From: Hyposmocoma kahamanoa
Taxonomy: Eukaryota; Arthropoda; Insecta; Lepidoptera; Cosmopterigidae
NCBI RefSeq assembly: GCF_003589595.1
Contig: NW_020653852.1
Coordinates: 3,082,193 to 3,146,192, forward strand
Reading direction: 5' to 3'
Length of the DNA: 64,000 bases
Made by a program: the position numbers and the translations under genes. Shown piece after piece: positions 35,061 through 46,735 of this stretch. Each line of letters starts with the position of its first letter. Within the stretch, counting starts at the first letter, position 1. Below the pieces are notes generated by a model. That model did not search any database and was not told the DNA's origin. It worked only from the letters and a program-made list of their open reading frames with translations.

Positions 35061-35540
35061 ACTCGATATTACATTTTTATTATTTTTTTATTCTAGACTC
35101 ATTATTTTTTTAAATTCATAGTCAAGCTTTTGCTTCCTTTTTTTTTCACTTGGGAAAGAAACCTTTATGGATGCCTGCAGTTGGATGTTTACCAAGTGAC
35201 CTATAGGCAGCAGGAAACACTGTTTTGCTTAATGAAATGGTTTATGTATTTACAATTAAGTAGCGATCTTACAAAAAATATACTAAGGATTTTGCCTAAA
35301 AAATTAGCTAATTTGTTATAGGATAGGATGTACTTTACCAATCAAATAAAATCCTGAAAACAGGTTAAAACAAAAGTCGTATAACGTATTATGTAAGAAT
35401 GAAATAAACTTTGTACATAATTTTTACTTGAAGATCTTTAAGTACTATACAGAACCTGCTAAATTTTGGTTTTCAGCTGAAGTCAAGTCGGCAATCAAGT
35501 AGTTATTAAATTAATTTATCCCTAAATTTGCAAATTGCCC
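35061..35540. other. No recognised features
   Basis: Unique sequence. The 63-codon frame at 35130 has no recognisable motif. Confidence 0.35.
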
Positions 35541-35544
35541 AGCG

Positions 35545-35728
35545 GCTTAATGACACGCCGCGATGCCCGCTGCCCCGTTATTCGCCATCGGGCGCTTGTC
35601 GACATTGGATCTATGTCATATTTTCTAGGCCTGTTTTTGTTTTATTCCTATAAATTTCACACCTCACCTCCGAAAATCTAGGCTTGCGTTAGATTTTTCA
35701 AAAAGCGAAAACGAAAAGTTTGTCATTT
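35545..35728 (+). promoter_or_regulatory. Candidate promoter and leader
   Basis: A GC-rich upstream patch (CACGCCGCGATGCCCGCTGC) is followed by TATAAAT at 35649-35655. That would place a start near 35680 and leave a leader of about 50 nt before an ATG at 35729. No repeat family overlaps it. Confidence 0.35.
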
Positions 35729-35766
35729 ATGGACCACGCGACTTCTTCCTCGCCAAGGCCTGCAAA
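35729..35766 (+). CDS. Candidate short first coding exon
   Basis: ATG in an acceptable context (TCATTTATGG) opens MDHATSSSPRPA plus two bases of the next codon, then a strong splice donor GCAAA|GTAAGTATG. The combination of TATA box, short leader, short Ser/Pro-rich N-terminus and donor looks like the start of a gene on the + strand. No continuing exon was recognised in the window. It does not join in frame to the ITP common exon (the join would hit a stop after three codons). Chance remains possible. Confidence 0.3.
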
Positions 35767-36256
35767 GTAAGTATGAGAACTGTCCACTTCTCTAAAGTTT
35801 TAAATCTAGTAGACAGACAAAAAAACTCACACAGCCAATTACCCAGTGTTCATAGTTGCGAGAATTAAAAATACGTACCGATAATTATTTTTTATTATTA
35901 ATAATTTTGGCTTGGACACAAATCCTTTGCCATGTCTTCGTTTCATTATGTTTCTGTAAATATGGCCGCCACAAAGAGGATAGGCAATTTGAGGCGGCGT
36001 GCTTGGATTGACTCGGGATTCCTTAGAATGGCCGATACGAGTATTTTAGTTCGAGATTCGTATAATTTCGTGTTTTAGTCTTTGATTAAGGCACAATAGC
36101 ACTATCCTATTCCACTTTAAACTAGATTTCACAAAATAATTGAAAGTCAAAATAAAAACGACACTTTTCCCTCCAAAAGGCCCAGAGCGAATCCTATGTA
36201 CCGATAACGATTACTTAAAAAAAAGAAAATGACAGTAACATTTAAAGTAAAGTGGC

Positions 36257-36439
36257 TTGGTATTTTTGTTTTTTTGTATTTTGCTCGCGAAAATGAGTGA
36301 TAACGAAAACATAGTAATATATACACATTCAAACACAACAGAAGTTCAGCAGGCCACTATTGGTGTGCCTGGAAAAACAATAACATTATCTTTTAGCAAT
36401 TGTCCTAACACGACAAATATTACTTTTATTATTAATTAA
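36257..36439 (+). CDS. Short secreted-protein-like frame, possibly MBF2-type remnant
   Basis: An open frame reads VFLFFCILLAK, then MSDNENIVIYTHSNTTEVQQ, then ATIGVPGKTITLSFSNCPNT and TNITFIIN before TAA. The ATG at 36293 has a good context (GAAAATGAG). The hydrophobic run before it has no ATG of its own. The tail pattern (G, PGKT, alternating Ile/Thr/Leu, then NxTxITF) resembles the last strands of the MBF2 family of small secreted insect proteins, but it stops just before the usual end. It could be a last exon, a truncated pseudogene or chance. Confidence 0.25.
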   Translation: MVFLFFCILLAKMSDNENIVIYTHSNTTEVQQATIGVPGKTITLSFSNCPNTTNITFIIN

Positions 36440-36940
36440 TATTTTCCTCTCTTTAGTCTTTTATTATTTCCTCACATTGTTTGAGAAAAATACTATACAT
36501 GCCTCGGCGGGAACGGGGATTGCTTGACTCGTATTAATACAATGTCTCCCTGGCGCTCGTCCTTGTAATTCATACTCCAGCAATCCCTTATTTCCCGGCC
36601 TCTGCAATAATGTACTATATCTTATAAACAATAATAATATAAATAATAAACGCAAGAACATGTCGGAAATGCAAACTATGTAGGAAGAGGAAGTGTAATT
36701 ATAATGACAATTATAAAATTCTTATAATATGACACATTATATTGTCGCAATAAAAAACAATCTAACGTTTGCCGCCACGACTGGCGCTCTTCCGTTCCGT
36801 TCTTCCACTTTTTTTGCGATACCACAGTTCCCTTCTCAATGCGCAGTTTTCAATTCTCCGTCTTGCGTTTCAAGGAATCCAATCCTTTGGTCCTTGCCTA
36901 TGTCTCGCTTGACACAATAACAAATGTTTTATTATTATTT
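36440..36940. other. No recognised features
   Basis: Unique sequence. 36760-36900 is less AT-rich but has no supported gene. Confidence 0.35.
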
Positions 36941-36944
36941 TTTT

Positions 36945-37430
36945 ATGATATCAAGTGTCGAAATGAATAAGTCGTGCGCCTGATGGTAAACAACACGCTT
37001 GTCAATAATAGTTTCTTTTTCTTTTCTTTTTTGCACTAGGAAAATTCTGCGTCGCATTTCACACACAGACACATACAAATTACATATACACATAGACATA
37101 CCCAAATTCACGAGGGTAATAATTGTAGGCCATACAAATCTCTGCGTGGCAGACCAGCATGGTAACCGTCCGGCCACGGAGGCAGTTAAAGTGTAGATCA
37201 GAGCGTCACTTAAATCCAATGATTTTATATAACTACTTAAATGGCAAATATCTGACGGGCATTGCCTCTGCGCCCGTCATCTTGAGACATAAGTTGAAAT
37301 GTCCCATGTGTCCGTAATTTTATCAGCACCCTTACCATACTGAATCGAAACGCAGTATTGTTCACATAACTGCTTGGCGGCAGATACTGTTAAGGTGGCA
37401 GTACTGCCCTGGACTAACTCTTTCACATGG
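36945..37430 (+). repeat. Rep-A split by reverse SINE-B
   Basis: Left part 36945-37015 (TATGATATCAAGTGTCGAAA), reverse SINE-B 37050-37190 (CATAGACATACCCAAATTCA, CCGTCCGGCCACGGAGGCAG), right Rep-A part 37250-37430 (CTGCGCCCGTCATCTTGAGA). Confidence 0.8.
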
Positions 37431-37434
37431 CGCA

Positions 37435-37540
37435 TTTGACCTCCATATCACCTGATGGAATGTGATGATGAGGTATGGAGTATGCACAGCTATGTATATA
37501 ATGCCTATGCACTCTCGCCCCTAAAAGGCCGTAATTATAC
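37435..37540 (+). repeat. Rep-F
   Basis: GGCGCATTTGACCTCCATAT and CACTCTCGCCCCTAAAAGGC match 9415-9520. Confidence 0.55.
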
Positions 37541-37831
37541 GGCTACTACAGGTATTATAAAAACCAATGCTCTAAAAATGATTAACACCTACCTAGACGA
37601 TGTTTAAAATCGACTCAAGTTGCATTTGCAATTAGCATTATATTTATCGAAAAGATTGGAATTTAATTATCGAAGCACTGTGAACGTCTATTTTTATCGT
37701 CTATATTTTTACTGTGAATCGTTAACACTCGAGTTAGTGTACGGGAATAACGTAAAACAACTTAATATTTAAAGTAAATTTACGTATTGAATTCGTGCAA
37801 TGGATTTTACACACCGGCACATTATAGTGAA

Positions 37832-38320
37832 GCAAGTAGCAGTTGACCTCCTTGTGAACGAGTTCATCCAGTGCAAACATTGAAAATATCTATGTTAGGA
37901 GCCACAGTGTTTACACAGAAATCTCTTGAATATGTAGTAGAAGATTCAGGCTGAGAGATTTAAAAGCAGTAGATCTCCTTGGGAAGTACTGCCACCTTGC
38001 CTATTTCTGCCGCCAAGCAATAATGTCAGCATTACTGCGTTCCGTTTTGAAAGTGTAAGAAGGGTGCTGGTGAAATTACAGACACTTGGGCCTTGTCAAC
38101 TTATGCCTCAGGGTGCCGGGCTCAGTGGTAGTGCATCTTAGATTTTGCGATTTAAAGTTCCTGAGTCACTAGGTAATATAAAAACAAAACAAAGTGTAAA
38201 CAAACAACAAAAAAAACAAGTACATTATTACGAACATAACAATTAATTAGTAAGTAAAGTTAAGAGGGCAATACTGCCCTGGATTTTACAAGGAGCTCTA
38301 GTGCTACTAAAAAAATTGTG
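37832..38320. repeat. Rep-A fragments
   Basis: A reverse tail fragment at 37835-37880, a reverse copy at 37962-38175 (GCCTATTTCTGCCGCCAAGC), and a + tail fragment at 38265-38315 (AAGGAGCTCTAGTGCTAC). Confidence 0.75.
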
Positions 38321-38970
38321 TTTGTGTCTGTTTCATCATTTGATTATTTAACATGCTTGTGTGTGCGTGTGAGAGGTAATAAACATTTCATCTATATATT
38401 TTAATACATATATATTTAAATTAGGGGATGAAAATAGCTACGCGCTAGAGACACCATGTGTCTTTACGTTTTTATGTAAATTTAATTGGTACATGGAAAC
38501 CCAGCTGCACCATAAAGACACTTTGTGGCTCTAGGTTGACAGTACCAAAATCATTACGGACAACCCAATGTGTATAAGACGCAAGACGTGTTAGTCAAAA
38601 CTTCGAAAACGGAATCAACTTTTACTTTTGAACAACAAAGCTCTACAATAAAGCAAAACCTATTAATTTATTGACACATATCTATTTTAAAAAGGTTACA
38701 TAACAGACCTGTTTCGAAGTCAGTGACTCCACGTACGCAAATGCTCATTGTTAAATAAGCAGTCGGTTAATTTAATAAGTGTATTTTTAGATACGTCCTT
38801 AGTATACACATTGATAAAAAATTGCTTAAAATTCTTTTAGTCGACTGTTTGAAGGAGAAAAAACTAGCTAGCTACCTATATACCCAGTTCCAAAGGTTGT
38901 GTATCTTTGGTTGTAGATTGCGTTATGTTCCTTGATATTTACGTACTATCAACAAAGTTGACGCTTTACC
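38321..38970. other. No recognised features
   Basis: AT-rich unique sequence. Confidence 0.4.
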
Positions 38971-38974
38971 ACCT

Positions 38975-39290
38975 TAATGGCTCTGGAAAAGCTAAAGATT
39001 TCTGGCTTTCCATATTCATCATCATGATTTCGGCCTGTTTTGCACCCACTGCCTCCTCTCTATTACGCCTTTCTTGCCGGTCCCTTGCGTGTCGTGTCCA
39101 GTGGTTCCCAACTATGGCCTTGATGTCAACAATCCATCGGGTGGTCTGCCTCTTGGTCTTTTTGCGTCTCTCAGCCACCATACAGTAACGACTTTCGTCG
39201 ATCTTCCATAGTCTCTTCTAGTCAAGTGCCCATCCACTATTACCTTTATGCGACGTCGAATGTCTACATTGGGTACATGGTCCAGCAGAG
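38975..39290 (-). mobile_element. LINE C-terminal remnant
   Basis: Reverse strand encodes VAERRKKTKRQTTRWIVDIK and AIVGNHWTRHARDRQERRNR, EEAVGAKQAEI. This is the basic tail that follows the reverse transcriptase in many insect LINEs. Confidence 0.7.
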
Positions 39291-40262
39291 AAATATTGTT
39301 TTGTTACGTTTTTTCTTAAAAAAATTACTTTAAATCGCTCATCTGTTATATTTTCCAAATGCACGTTAGGCGTTTTACCTTTCCAGCGTCGAAATGATTT
39401 ACAAGATGTTAAACAATACTACTATACCGTACTTAATAAGTATATATAGACTTACAAAGTCTATGCCTAAGAACCTAGACAGGCACACAGGCAGACAGGT
39501 AGGCGCTCTAAATTATCTAGATCTAGTTAGATCTATGTTAGAGAGGTTTATGTAAACGACAGGCTTCTAGAGCGTTCCGCGGCTTTCCTGCCTTTGCGCC
39601 ATTTATAGGCGACAATTTTCCAACAGCCGGCAGTAACAGGGCCGTATGTAGGTGACCTCGCGATGTTGATAGAATTAGCGCCCCTTTAGTATGTGCTTTG
39701 TGAAACGACACTTATGAAGCGTTAAGTGTTTACCGGTTTTTCTGCTGTCTTTATCGTAAACAGCGTGATCGACATTTTTAGCGACATTAAGTTATTAAAT
39801 TGCCAAGTTTTCTTGAAATCGGTTACCGGAAATTGCGCGAAACCGGATGCATGTCCCTAGTTTGCCACACTTAGAGATGGAATATTTTTTTCAAATTTTA
39901 ACATTAACTTTCTAACAAAAAAATCGCCAAAATCTGTTTTCAAATCGCGTAACAAACTTGCGAAAAAGAAATCGAATTCAAGCTGTCGAATTAAGTCATA
40001 ATCGAGATTCATAGCCCCATAAAAAAGGTATTTTTTAATTGCTTATTTAGTTTCCATTTTAATTGGCATTTCAAAGTATCTTCGGAGTTTATCCAACAAT
40101 TCTGTTTTAACATTATTGAACTAACAATCTATATTCTACTTAATACCCTGTATCTGTATCTATTTATTAATTTCTACGTACAAATCCGTTATAAAAAATC
40201 GCTATTTTGCGTAGCAATAAAGCCGCTAGTTGTACGTATTCTGTTACACTTACATTACAGCA
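39291..40262. other. No recognised features
   Basis: Mixed unique sequence, with no supported gene. Confidence 0.4.
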
Positions 40263-40263
40263 C

Positions 40264-40690
40264 TGTGTAGAGGTGAACGCTTAAAAAACTTTGCTTTTTA
40301 AAATAAGCACCTAAGCACGCCTTTTATTTTAAACGTAAGCGTTGGTCAGTTCGATACTCATTTTTTACACCGTACCTAAGTTTCAAGTTCCGCCATTTAT
40401 GTTTCCTAAACAAATTAAGTCGTCAATGTGAATATTAATTTTATAAATAAAAATAAAACTCGTGTTTTACAAATAAACTTGCTTAACTTAAAACCTTTAG
40501 TGGTCTACTCTTGCGTTTTGCTATCAACACAACATTGCAAGCTTTCTAAAAAACATAAAAGTCTATGCACTTAAACGTTTTTCTAAACGATTTTTTAAGC
40601 TTCAAATTAAAAAGCGCTTAAGTTTCTTTACGTTTTTTTTAAAAAGCTACAATGCTTAAGAAAATAAGCAGTTTTTCCCATCTCTACTTC
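40264..40690 (+). mobile_element. hAT-like non-autonomous element, copy 1
   Basis: Starts near TAGAGGTGAACGCTTAAAAA and ends near GCAGTTTTTCCCATCTCTA, giving a short imperfect inverted repeat of the TAGAGATGGG kind common in hAT elements. About 420 bp of the interior is shared with 45288-45712. Confidence 0.65.
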
Positions 40691-41104
40691 TGTGTTTTGA
40701 CTGTGATTTTAATGTGCATTATATACAATATTTCATTCATTCACCATTCATTCGTTCATTCGTTTTTTTTTTTTCATTTATTCAGTTATAAAATATAAAC
40801 GTTCGTGTATTGAAGTATTTTTTTAATTTGTTACTTTCTTATTTTATCTTTTACGCACTGACATCACAGACTGAGTCCTAATACGTTAACGTTCAGTCGG
40901 CAGTACGGTTTTTTACTTGCAACTAGCTTTGCAGTCACAAATAGATAGACTCAAACTCGATTAGCAGGAATAGAGAAATATGCTGTTATATCCTGTAGGA
41001 AAGTTAATAACACATTATATTAAAAAGAGATAATCTTCTTCAGACTTTTATATGTATCATCGTAATAACATATAAAAGTGTGACTACGTGTGAGATAAAG
41101 ATGT

Positions 41105-41465
41105 ATGGAGAGGCGATATGGCTCCAGATTCCACACAAATTTGATTCAAGGTGTTTTCCATAGTACTTAAATTTATTTCAAAAAAGCAATCCCTAGAGTT
41201 TCTTACTCGTTCTTCTCAAGGAAATCAGCATAGTGAGCAAGCAGTAGCTTTCGTGACGTTTTCAAGTGTAAATTTATTTACCTATAGAATAAATGAATGA
41301 ATGAAATATTCTTTATTGCACATTAAAATTGCAATGCCAATACTGAACAGTAATGTAAGTATCCCAGAGTAAACTAATGTACAATAGGTGGCGATTTAAG
41401 TAGCTATTTCTTCGAGGCAACATTAGGATAGAAATTCAAGAGTTGGAAAGGGGGGTGCAACCGAA
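41105..41465 (-). repeat. Rep-K and LINE 3' end
   Basis: 41107-41290 is reverse Rep-K (GATTCCACACAAATTTGATT, CGTTTTCAAGTGTAAATTTA). From 41283 (GAATGAATGAATGAAATATT, CTTTATTGCACATT) follows a typical LINE 3' end read in reverse. Confidence 0.55.
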
Positions 41466-42250
41466 GAATACCTTGTAATAATAATAAATTAATTAACCAA
41501 GGAAGATGATTAATAAAAATGGAAGTAAATTAATTTGCTACTCCGCGAACCCGGTGAAGGCTAAATCATGCAAAATAGCTGCGCTTGATTGAATATTTTT
41601 TCACGCAGTTAATTTTACCACCCTCCGTTTGCATAAAATTAATAAAATAAATAACACACGCGCAACTACAGCCACAAACACCACCACCAAATATACCCAA
41701 CACGTGTTTCTCCTCTTCACGAGGCATCCTCAGGGGCTGTTGATTGTTCGACACTCGGCCGAGAGATTCTATTACGCAAATCAATTAATTACTAAAAGAA
41801 GATGATTATTTCATTTTGTGAAGGTTGCTTCGGAATTGAGAACGTTAATGTTTGGAAGTAATACCTCCTGCTAACGTTGAAGGAAAACAGAATGTAATAA
41901 ACAGAATAATTTATTTACAAAAAAGATTTGTGTACAGAGATGAAAACAAGGTATTACAAAATTGCAAATAAACCTAATTAAGTAATAGTTGTAAAAATTG
42001 ATTGTTGAAAACAAGATATCCATAATATGAACCTTAGGGCTAAGTCCAAACTCATGGTACAACGATTTCGTTTAACCAAGGTAAACAACTCTTTTATGGG
42101 GAACTGCTTTCATGAGCATATATGAAGTTTATCATTTCCTAAGTTTATAAACTACATTAAAAATATCTACATTGAAAATCAGTGTCCGGTCACATTAATT
42201 TTTAGGTAATATAAACAAGATTGTTGGGTAGAATACAAAAGAAACCCCCT
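41466..42250. other. No recognised features
   Basis: AT-rich unique sequence. Confidence 0.4.
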
Positions 42251-42254
42251 AATA

Positions 42255-42360
42255 AGTCCTCAACCAGCAAAGAGCCAGCCTGGTAGACTATGGCATAAAC
42301 ACTCGCCTGAGAGGAGACACGTGTCCAGTAGTGGGACATATAAACGGGTTGATGTTGATT
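42255..42360 (+). mobile_element. LINE 3' remnant
   Basis: CGCCTGAGAGGAGACACGTG, CCAGTAGTGGGACATATAAA and CGGGTTGATGTTGATTG match the usual end of a lepidopteran LINE. Confidence 0.6.
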
Positions 42361-44055
42361 GAAATTTCGTCTGCTCTTATGATACGGTAGAAAAAATCAA
42401 TGAAAGTCTCGATTACTATCAGAACCGATGTCGTCAAAACATACATTCTTAATTTGAAACTATAAAATCTTGATATTGATTGGTCGTAGTATCAAATTTA
42501 AAAAGAAATAACAAATTCTGGATTGTTAATATAATTTAAACTTTACTCTGTTGGCATATTGTTCAAAGTTCCATACCATCAATACCTATTTTTGCAAGTT
42601 GCGGCGTTTTGATATTGTATTGAAATTTCAATCAATGTGCTGCCATCTAGCGGTTCATTGCTGAACGACGACGAATTGGAGCTATTAATATAGTTCTCCA
42701 AAGAAGCGAACATATTGCAGGGGTATAAGCTTTGCTTTCTTTTCATGTAACAAAAAAAATATTTCGATAAACAGAATTTTTTAATCAGAAACAATTTATC
42801 AAAATAAGGCTTTCCGATTATATGAAATACCACCACGGGTAACATTTTTGGAGCGGCTATAATTTTAGCACACCAAAACATAACACTAAGACATTTTCCT
42901 AGGATTTTACAGAATTTAGACGAAAGACCATACCATACAAAGGAAAAATAGCGGACTGAACTCAAATAGGTCTGTCGAGACCTATAGTTGGCACGCGTTG
43001 GACGCTATCTAACCACTTCTACTGTATTTATTGTTCTATGTCTTATGACTTAAAATGCACTCTGGACGTATTTTAAACATATAACAATGACAGATCAAAT
43101 TACATAGTCAAATAAGTTACATAATCAAATAGCTGGCGTGTTAGTCACCCGCCTAAATTACGTCTCTTGCGCATGTTCTGCGCTTGTCTATGCCAAACAC
43201 GTCGCGGACAACGTACCTTATTGATGAAATCATTGCATGTTAATTTGTCACATAGGGGTGAAAACCTGCATAGTTCGGTACTACAAGGAAGAAAGGCGTA
43301 AAACCAAGCCACGTTTGCAAACTGACTGAAAAATATATCTTTATTGTAACTTTTTCATTGAAAAAAACAGGCCTCAAAAGTTTACTTATCAGCTTTTTTC
43401 GATTTCCATGGGCTCCCATCTTCAGACTCTGACTTCTTGGTGACAATGGGACTGTTACGGACTCCTTTGTATATTTTAATACTTTTTTTTCTGTTTGTCA
43501 TGGCATGACGGTGATTTGTTGATTACATGTATTGTGTCAAGAGAAAAGACGAGTTTTATTTGCGGAAAATATTTTTTTATTTGTGATAGCCGAAACGAAC
43601 CCGGAACAGCATCGTTGGCATCAGGGACAATCTCGCCTTTCCAACAAAAAATAATTTTCAAGATCGGTCCACAATTGATGGAGAAATCGGCATGTACACT
43701 GACATGCCTATAAAATTTGAGGATTTATCTCAATTTCCATGAATGTCATCAAATTCTGACTTGGTGACAATGACCCTTTCAAACAATAAACGAATTTTCA
43801 AAATCATAAAACATAATACAGTACGTATAACCTCCTCTTTCTTTTTTGAAAACAGTTAAAACGGTTTTGATTCATATCTTTTATATTTTTATGACTAGGC
43901 TTACATAAAAAAATTAACGTATTAGTTACCTTTTTTTATGTGGGGACTCTCCCCCAAGACTGGAGGCCTATCCCGCTAAAACACCCCCGGGGTTTCCCTT
44001 TCCTTTCCAAATGAACATTCACCACGACGCACTTTATGTTGTAGTCAATCAAATT
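42361..44055. other. No recognised features
   Basis: 1.7 kb. The 128-codon reverse frame at 42579-42965 shows no domain and could be chance. Short GC-rich spots occur at 43970-44000. Confidence 0.35.
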
Positions 44056-44057
44056 GC

Positions 44058-44320
44058 ACTTTATGATATCAAGCGATGGACCGAACATCTAGTAAACGAC
44101 GCGCCTGTCCATAGCAGTTGCAGTGCCACGCAGAACTTGAAATCGCAAAGATCTGAAGGGCACTGCCACTGCGACCGTCACCCTGCAACATAAGTTGACA
44201 AGTCTTATGTGCAATTGCACCGGCACCCTTACCCTCCAAACCCGGAACTCTTTCAAAAGGTGCTCTACTGCTAATTCACAAGGAGCTCTATTTCTACGAC
44301 TACCACCACACGTAGGTCAT
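44058..44320 (+). repeat. Rep-A
   Basis: From TTATGATATCAAGCGATGGA to CACAAGGAGCTCTATTTCTA, with the GGCGGCAGAAATAGG block deleted. Confidence 0.8.
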
Positions 44321-44329
44321 ATTCATCTA

Positions 44330-44990
44330 AGAAGCATGTTACTTTTTATATCAACACAAACATTGAATTAGCTTTAACGCCCTTTCTTACCCGACGTATT
44401 GATTTGTGTCTATTCACTACACAGCTTTAGTTTTTTTCATACGACTAGTCTTGCCAAAACCCCTAGAGTAATCGATCCTCAATATTAGAAACATTGTACC
44501 CAACATCATGTATATAATAATATAAATCATATCACTGGTTATAGGTCTCACTATTTTGTCGATATTTCGATTATTTACTTTTCTGAATTGATCTGAGTGT
44601 TCTAGGTAGCGCAACGCGGGGAATTCTTTAATTTGTGACCAAGTAACTTGGTGTGGTTGTATGTAACTTTGGTATTATTATTGTACCAAATACAAAATAC
44701 ATTTCTATAAGTAGATATGTAACGTAATGTACAATACCAGGGAAATACAACATTGCAATATAATATCAGATTTTAAACTTACTAACTTCTCAAAATATGT
44801 TATTTTGTGGCGCCAAATAACAATTACAAACAAATAGCAACTTAAAAGCCGAAAAATAAAAAGACACCTGTATACATATCGGTGAACGGTAAACGTATTG
44901 AAGACATTGGATATATTGGGCTGGTGTGGTGTATATGACTCAGTGTTGATAAGAGGCGGGCGTTTAAACGAAAAGCACTTTAAAAAATTT
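44330..44990. other. No recognised features
   Basis: AT-rich. Frames here show no motif. Confidence 0.4.
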
Positions 44991-44994
44991 TTCT

Positions 44995-45285
44995 TTTCTT
45001 GTGACGCTATGCCAACTAAGCCACGGAACGAACCAGTGGACCTCAACAATTTTTCTATGTGTTTGTTGTTAGATCTTTGTATATTTTTCAACTACTTTTT
45101 AGCCCTAACGCCATCTATGAGAAATCTATGAAAGTATTTCGTCACCCAGTAAGATACCTTTACAGCTACCAGCCCTAGGTAGAGATGTCGTTATTAACAG
45201 TAATTAAATTTTTTTTGAACTGATATTCAATTATTTTTTGTGAAATTACTCCACTACCTTGTTATAATTATTAATACATAAGTTT
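44995..45285 (-). repeat. Rep-C
   Basis: Reverse copy starting within the tRNA-like box (GACGCTATGCCAACTAAGCC on +) and running through ACGCCATCTATGAGAAATCT to the ACTCCACTACCTTGTTATAA arm. Confidence 0.82.
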
Positions 45286-45287
45286 AT

Positions 45288-45712
45288 TAAGAAGTTTGCT
45301 TTTTAAAATAAGCACAAAAGCACACTTTTCAATTTAAGCGTAAGCGTTCGTCAAACTTGATTGAAACTCCACGTTCAAATTTGATTTTGTACAACGTGCT
45401 CATGTTTCGAGTCCCGCCGTCTATATTTCCTAAACAAATTAATTCGTCAATGTGAATAATAATTTTATAAATAAAAATAACACTCGTATTTTATAAATAA
45501 ACTAACTTATCTTAAACCCTTTAATGGTCTACTCTCGCTATCAACACAACATTGCAATTAATACGTTTTTCTAAACGATTTTATAATCTTCAACTTTAGC
45601 TTTAGTTTAACTTTAGCCACTTAAGTGAAAAACGTTTTTATAAGCACTCTTTTTTTTAAAAAAAGCACAACATTTTAATATTTAAAAAATAACCCGTTTT
45701 TTCCATCTCTAG
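45288..45712 (+). mobile_element. hAT-like non-autonomous element, copy 2
   Basis: Colinear with 40270-40690 (TTTGCTTTTTAAAATAAGCA, TTCCTAAACAAATTAATTCG, TGGTCTACTCTCGCTATCAA), ending TTTTTCCATCTCTA. The left end lies in a Rep-C arm. Confidence 0.7.
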
Positions 45713-46002
45713 TGTTGACACATTTTTGTCATCAATCATTGTTAAGATGTCATTGAGTCGGGTTCAAAAACCGCAATCTCGGCCAGGAGCGTAAAGACGT
45801 CGCGTCTTTCCCTCGCGGTCACTAATTACTGGACGCGCGTTTTATTTGAGAGGATGCCAAATTGCGTCCAACAGTTTAAAACCGTTTCGTATAAAGATAC
45901 CTACGTCGACACAGAAACGCAGAGCCGGCAGGCTTTAAATTTTGGGGAAAAATTATCGATTAGGAAGAAAAGAAAACTCGAATTGAACTTATAACAAATT
46001 TA

Positions 46003-46190
46003 ACAGCCTCTGTGACCAAACGGTTATCATGCCGCTACTACGCAGAGGTAACGGGTTCTATTCCCGGGCCGGGAAAAATATTTGTACGGGCTACATTTAA
46101 TTCTCTCATGAGTTTGGATGTAATTTGTGGATGTCTATGTGTGTGTACATGTCACCCGCGATACAAGCGGTGTATAATTTGCCATACAAA
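46003..46190 (+). repeat. SINE-B
   Basis: GCCTCTGTGACCAAACGGTT and GGTTCTATTCCCGGGCCGGG, then the body to GTCACCCGCGATACAAG. Confidence 0.85.
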
Positions 46191-46309
46191 ACAGTGAAGT
46201 CGTTTACGCGGTTGCTAGCGAGAACAGCCAAAGTAAACTCGTGGTAGACGCACTGGCACATGTTCGTGGCCCGTTGGTATTATTATTCAACCTTTTTAGT
46301 CTACTCCAA

Positions 46310-46505
46310 ATATCAATACCTCCTACATAAGTTGTTGTAAACTAAAGTGCCATTTCTTTTTGCTTTTTAACTTAAATAATATACTTTTTTCATGTATATT
46401 ATGGTTCCATGTAAACATGAAATCTATAATATGCATAAAAAAGGATATATTTAAGTTAAAAAGCAAAATTTCACTTACAAGAACTTACGTGGGAGGTATC
46501 GATAT
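46310..46505. mobile_element. Fold-back (palindromic) element
   Basis: Arms of about 95 bp: left ATATCAATACCTCCTACATA, TTGCTTTTTAACTTAAATAA; right inverse with GTGGGAGGTATCGATAT. The centre is near TTATGGTTCCATGTAAACAT. No coding capacity and a single copy in the window. Confidence 0.85.
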
Positions 46506-46609
46506 GTCCACGAGTGTAGTTTAAAAAATAATCAAACTTAGAATATAAAGTCTGTCAAAGATACTAGTAAATGGTAACACAATTCGCAACCCTAGCTTTA
46601 CTTATACAT

Positions 46610-46735
46610 ACGTAGATGCGTATCTGTAACTCGGCAACTCTGCATGCTTGCGTGCGTGTGCGTAAGGAGAGCGGCGCGGGCGCAGACTGCGAGGCGCGAC
46701 CCGCGGCCTTCTTGGCGCACTGCTTTATATCCAAC
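46610..46735. promoter_or_regulatory. CpG-rich island-like patch
   Basis: GGAGAGCGGCGCGGGCGCAG and GCGAGGCGCGACCCGCGGCC stand out strongly. TTTATATCC follows at 46725. It could be a promoter, but no exon is supported. Confidence 0.25.

Noticed and set aside
42579..42965. 128-codon reverse frame
   Set aside because: Non-repeat, but it has no recognisable domain, no convincing start and AT-driven composition. Chance length in 64 kb of six frames.
44705..45091. 128-codon reverse frame
   Set aside because: Half of it lies in Rep-C and the rest shows no protein features.
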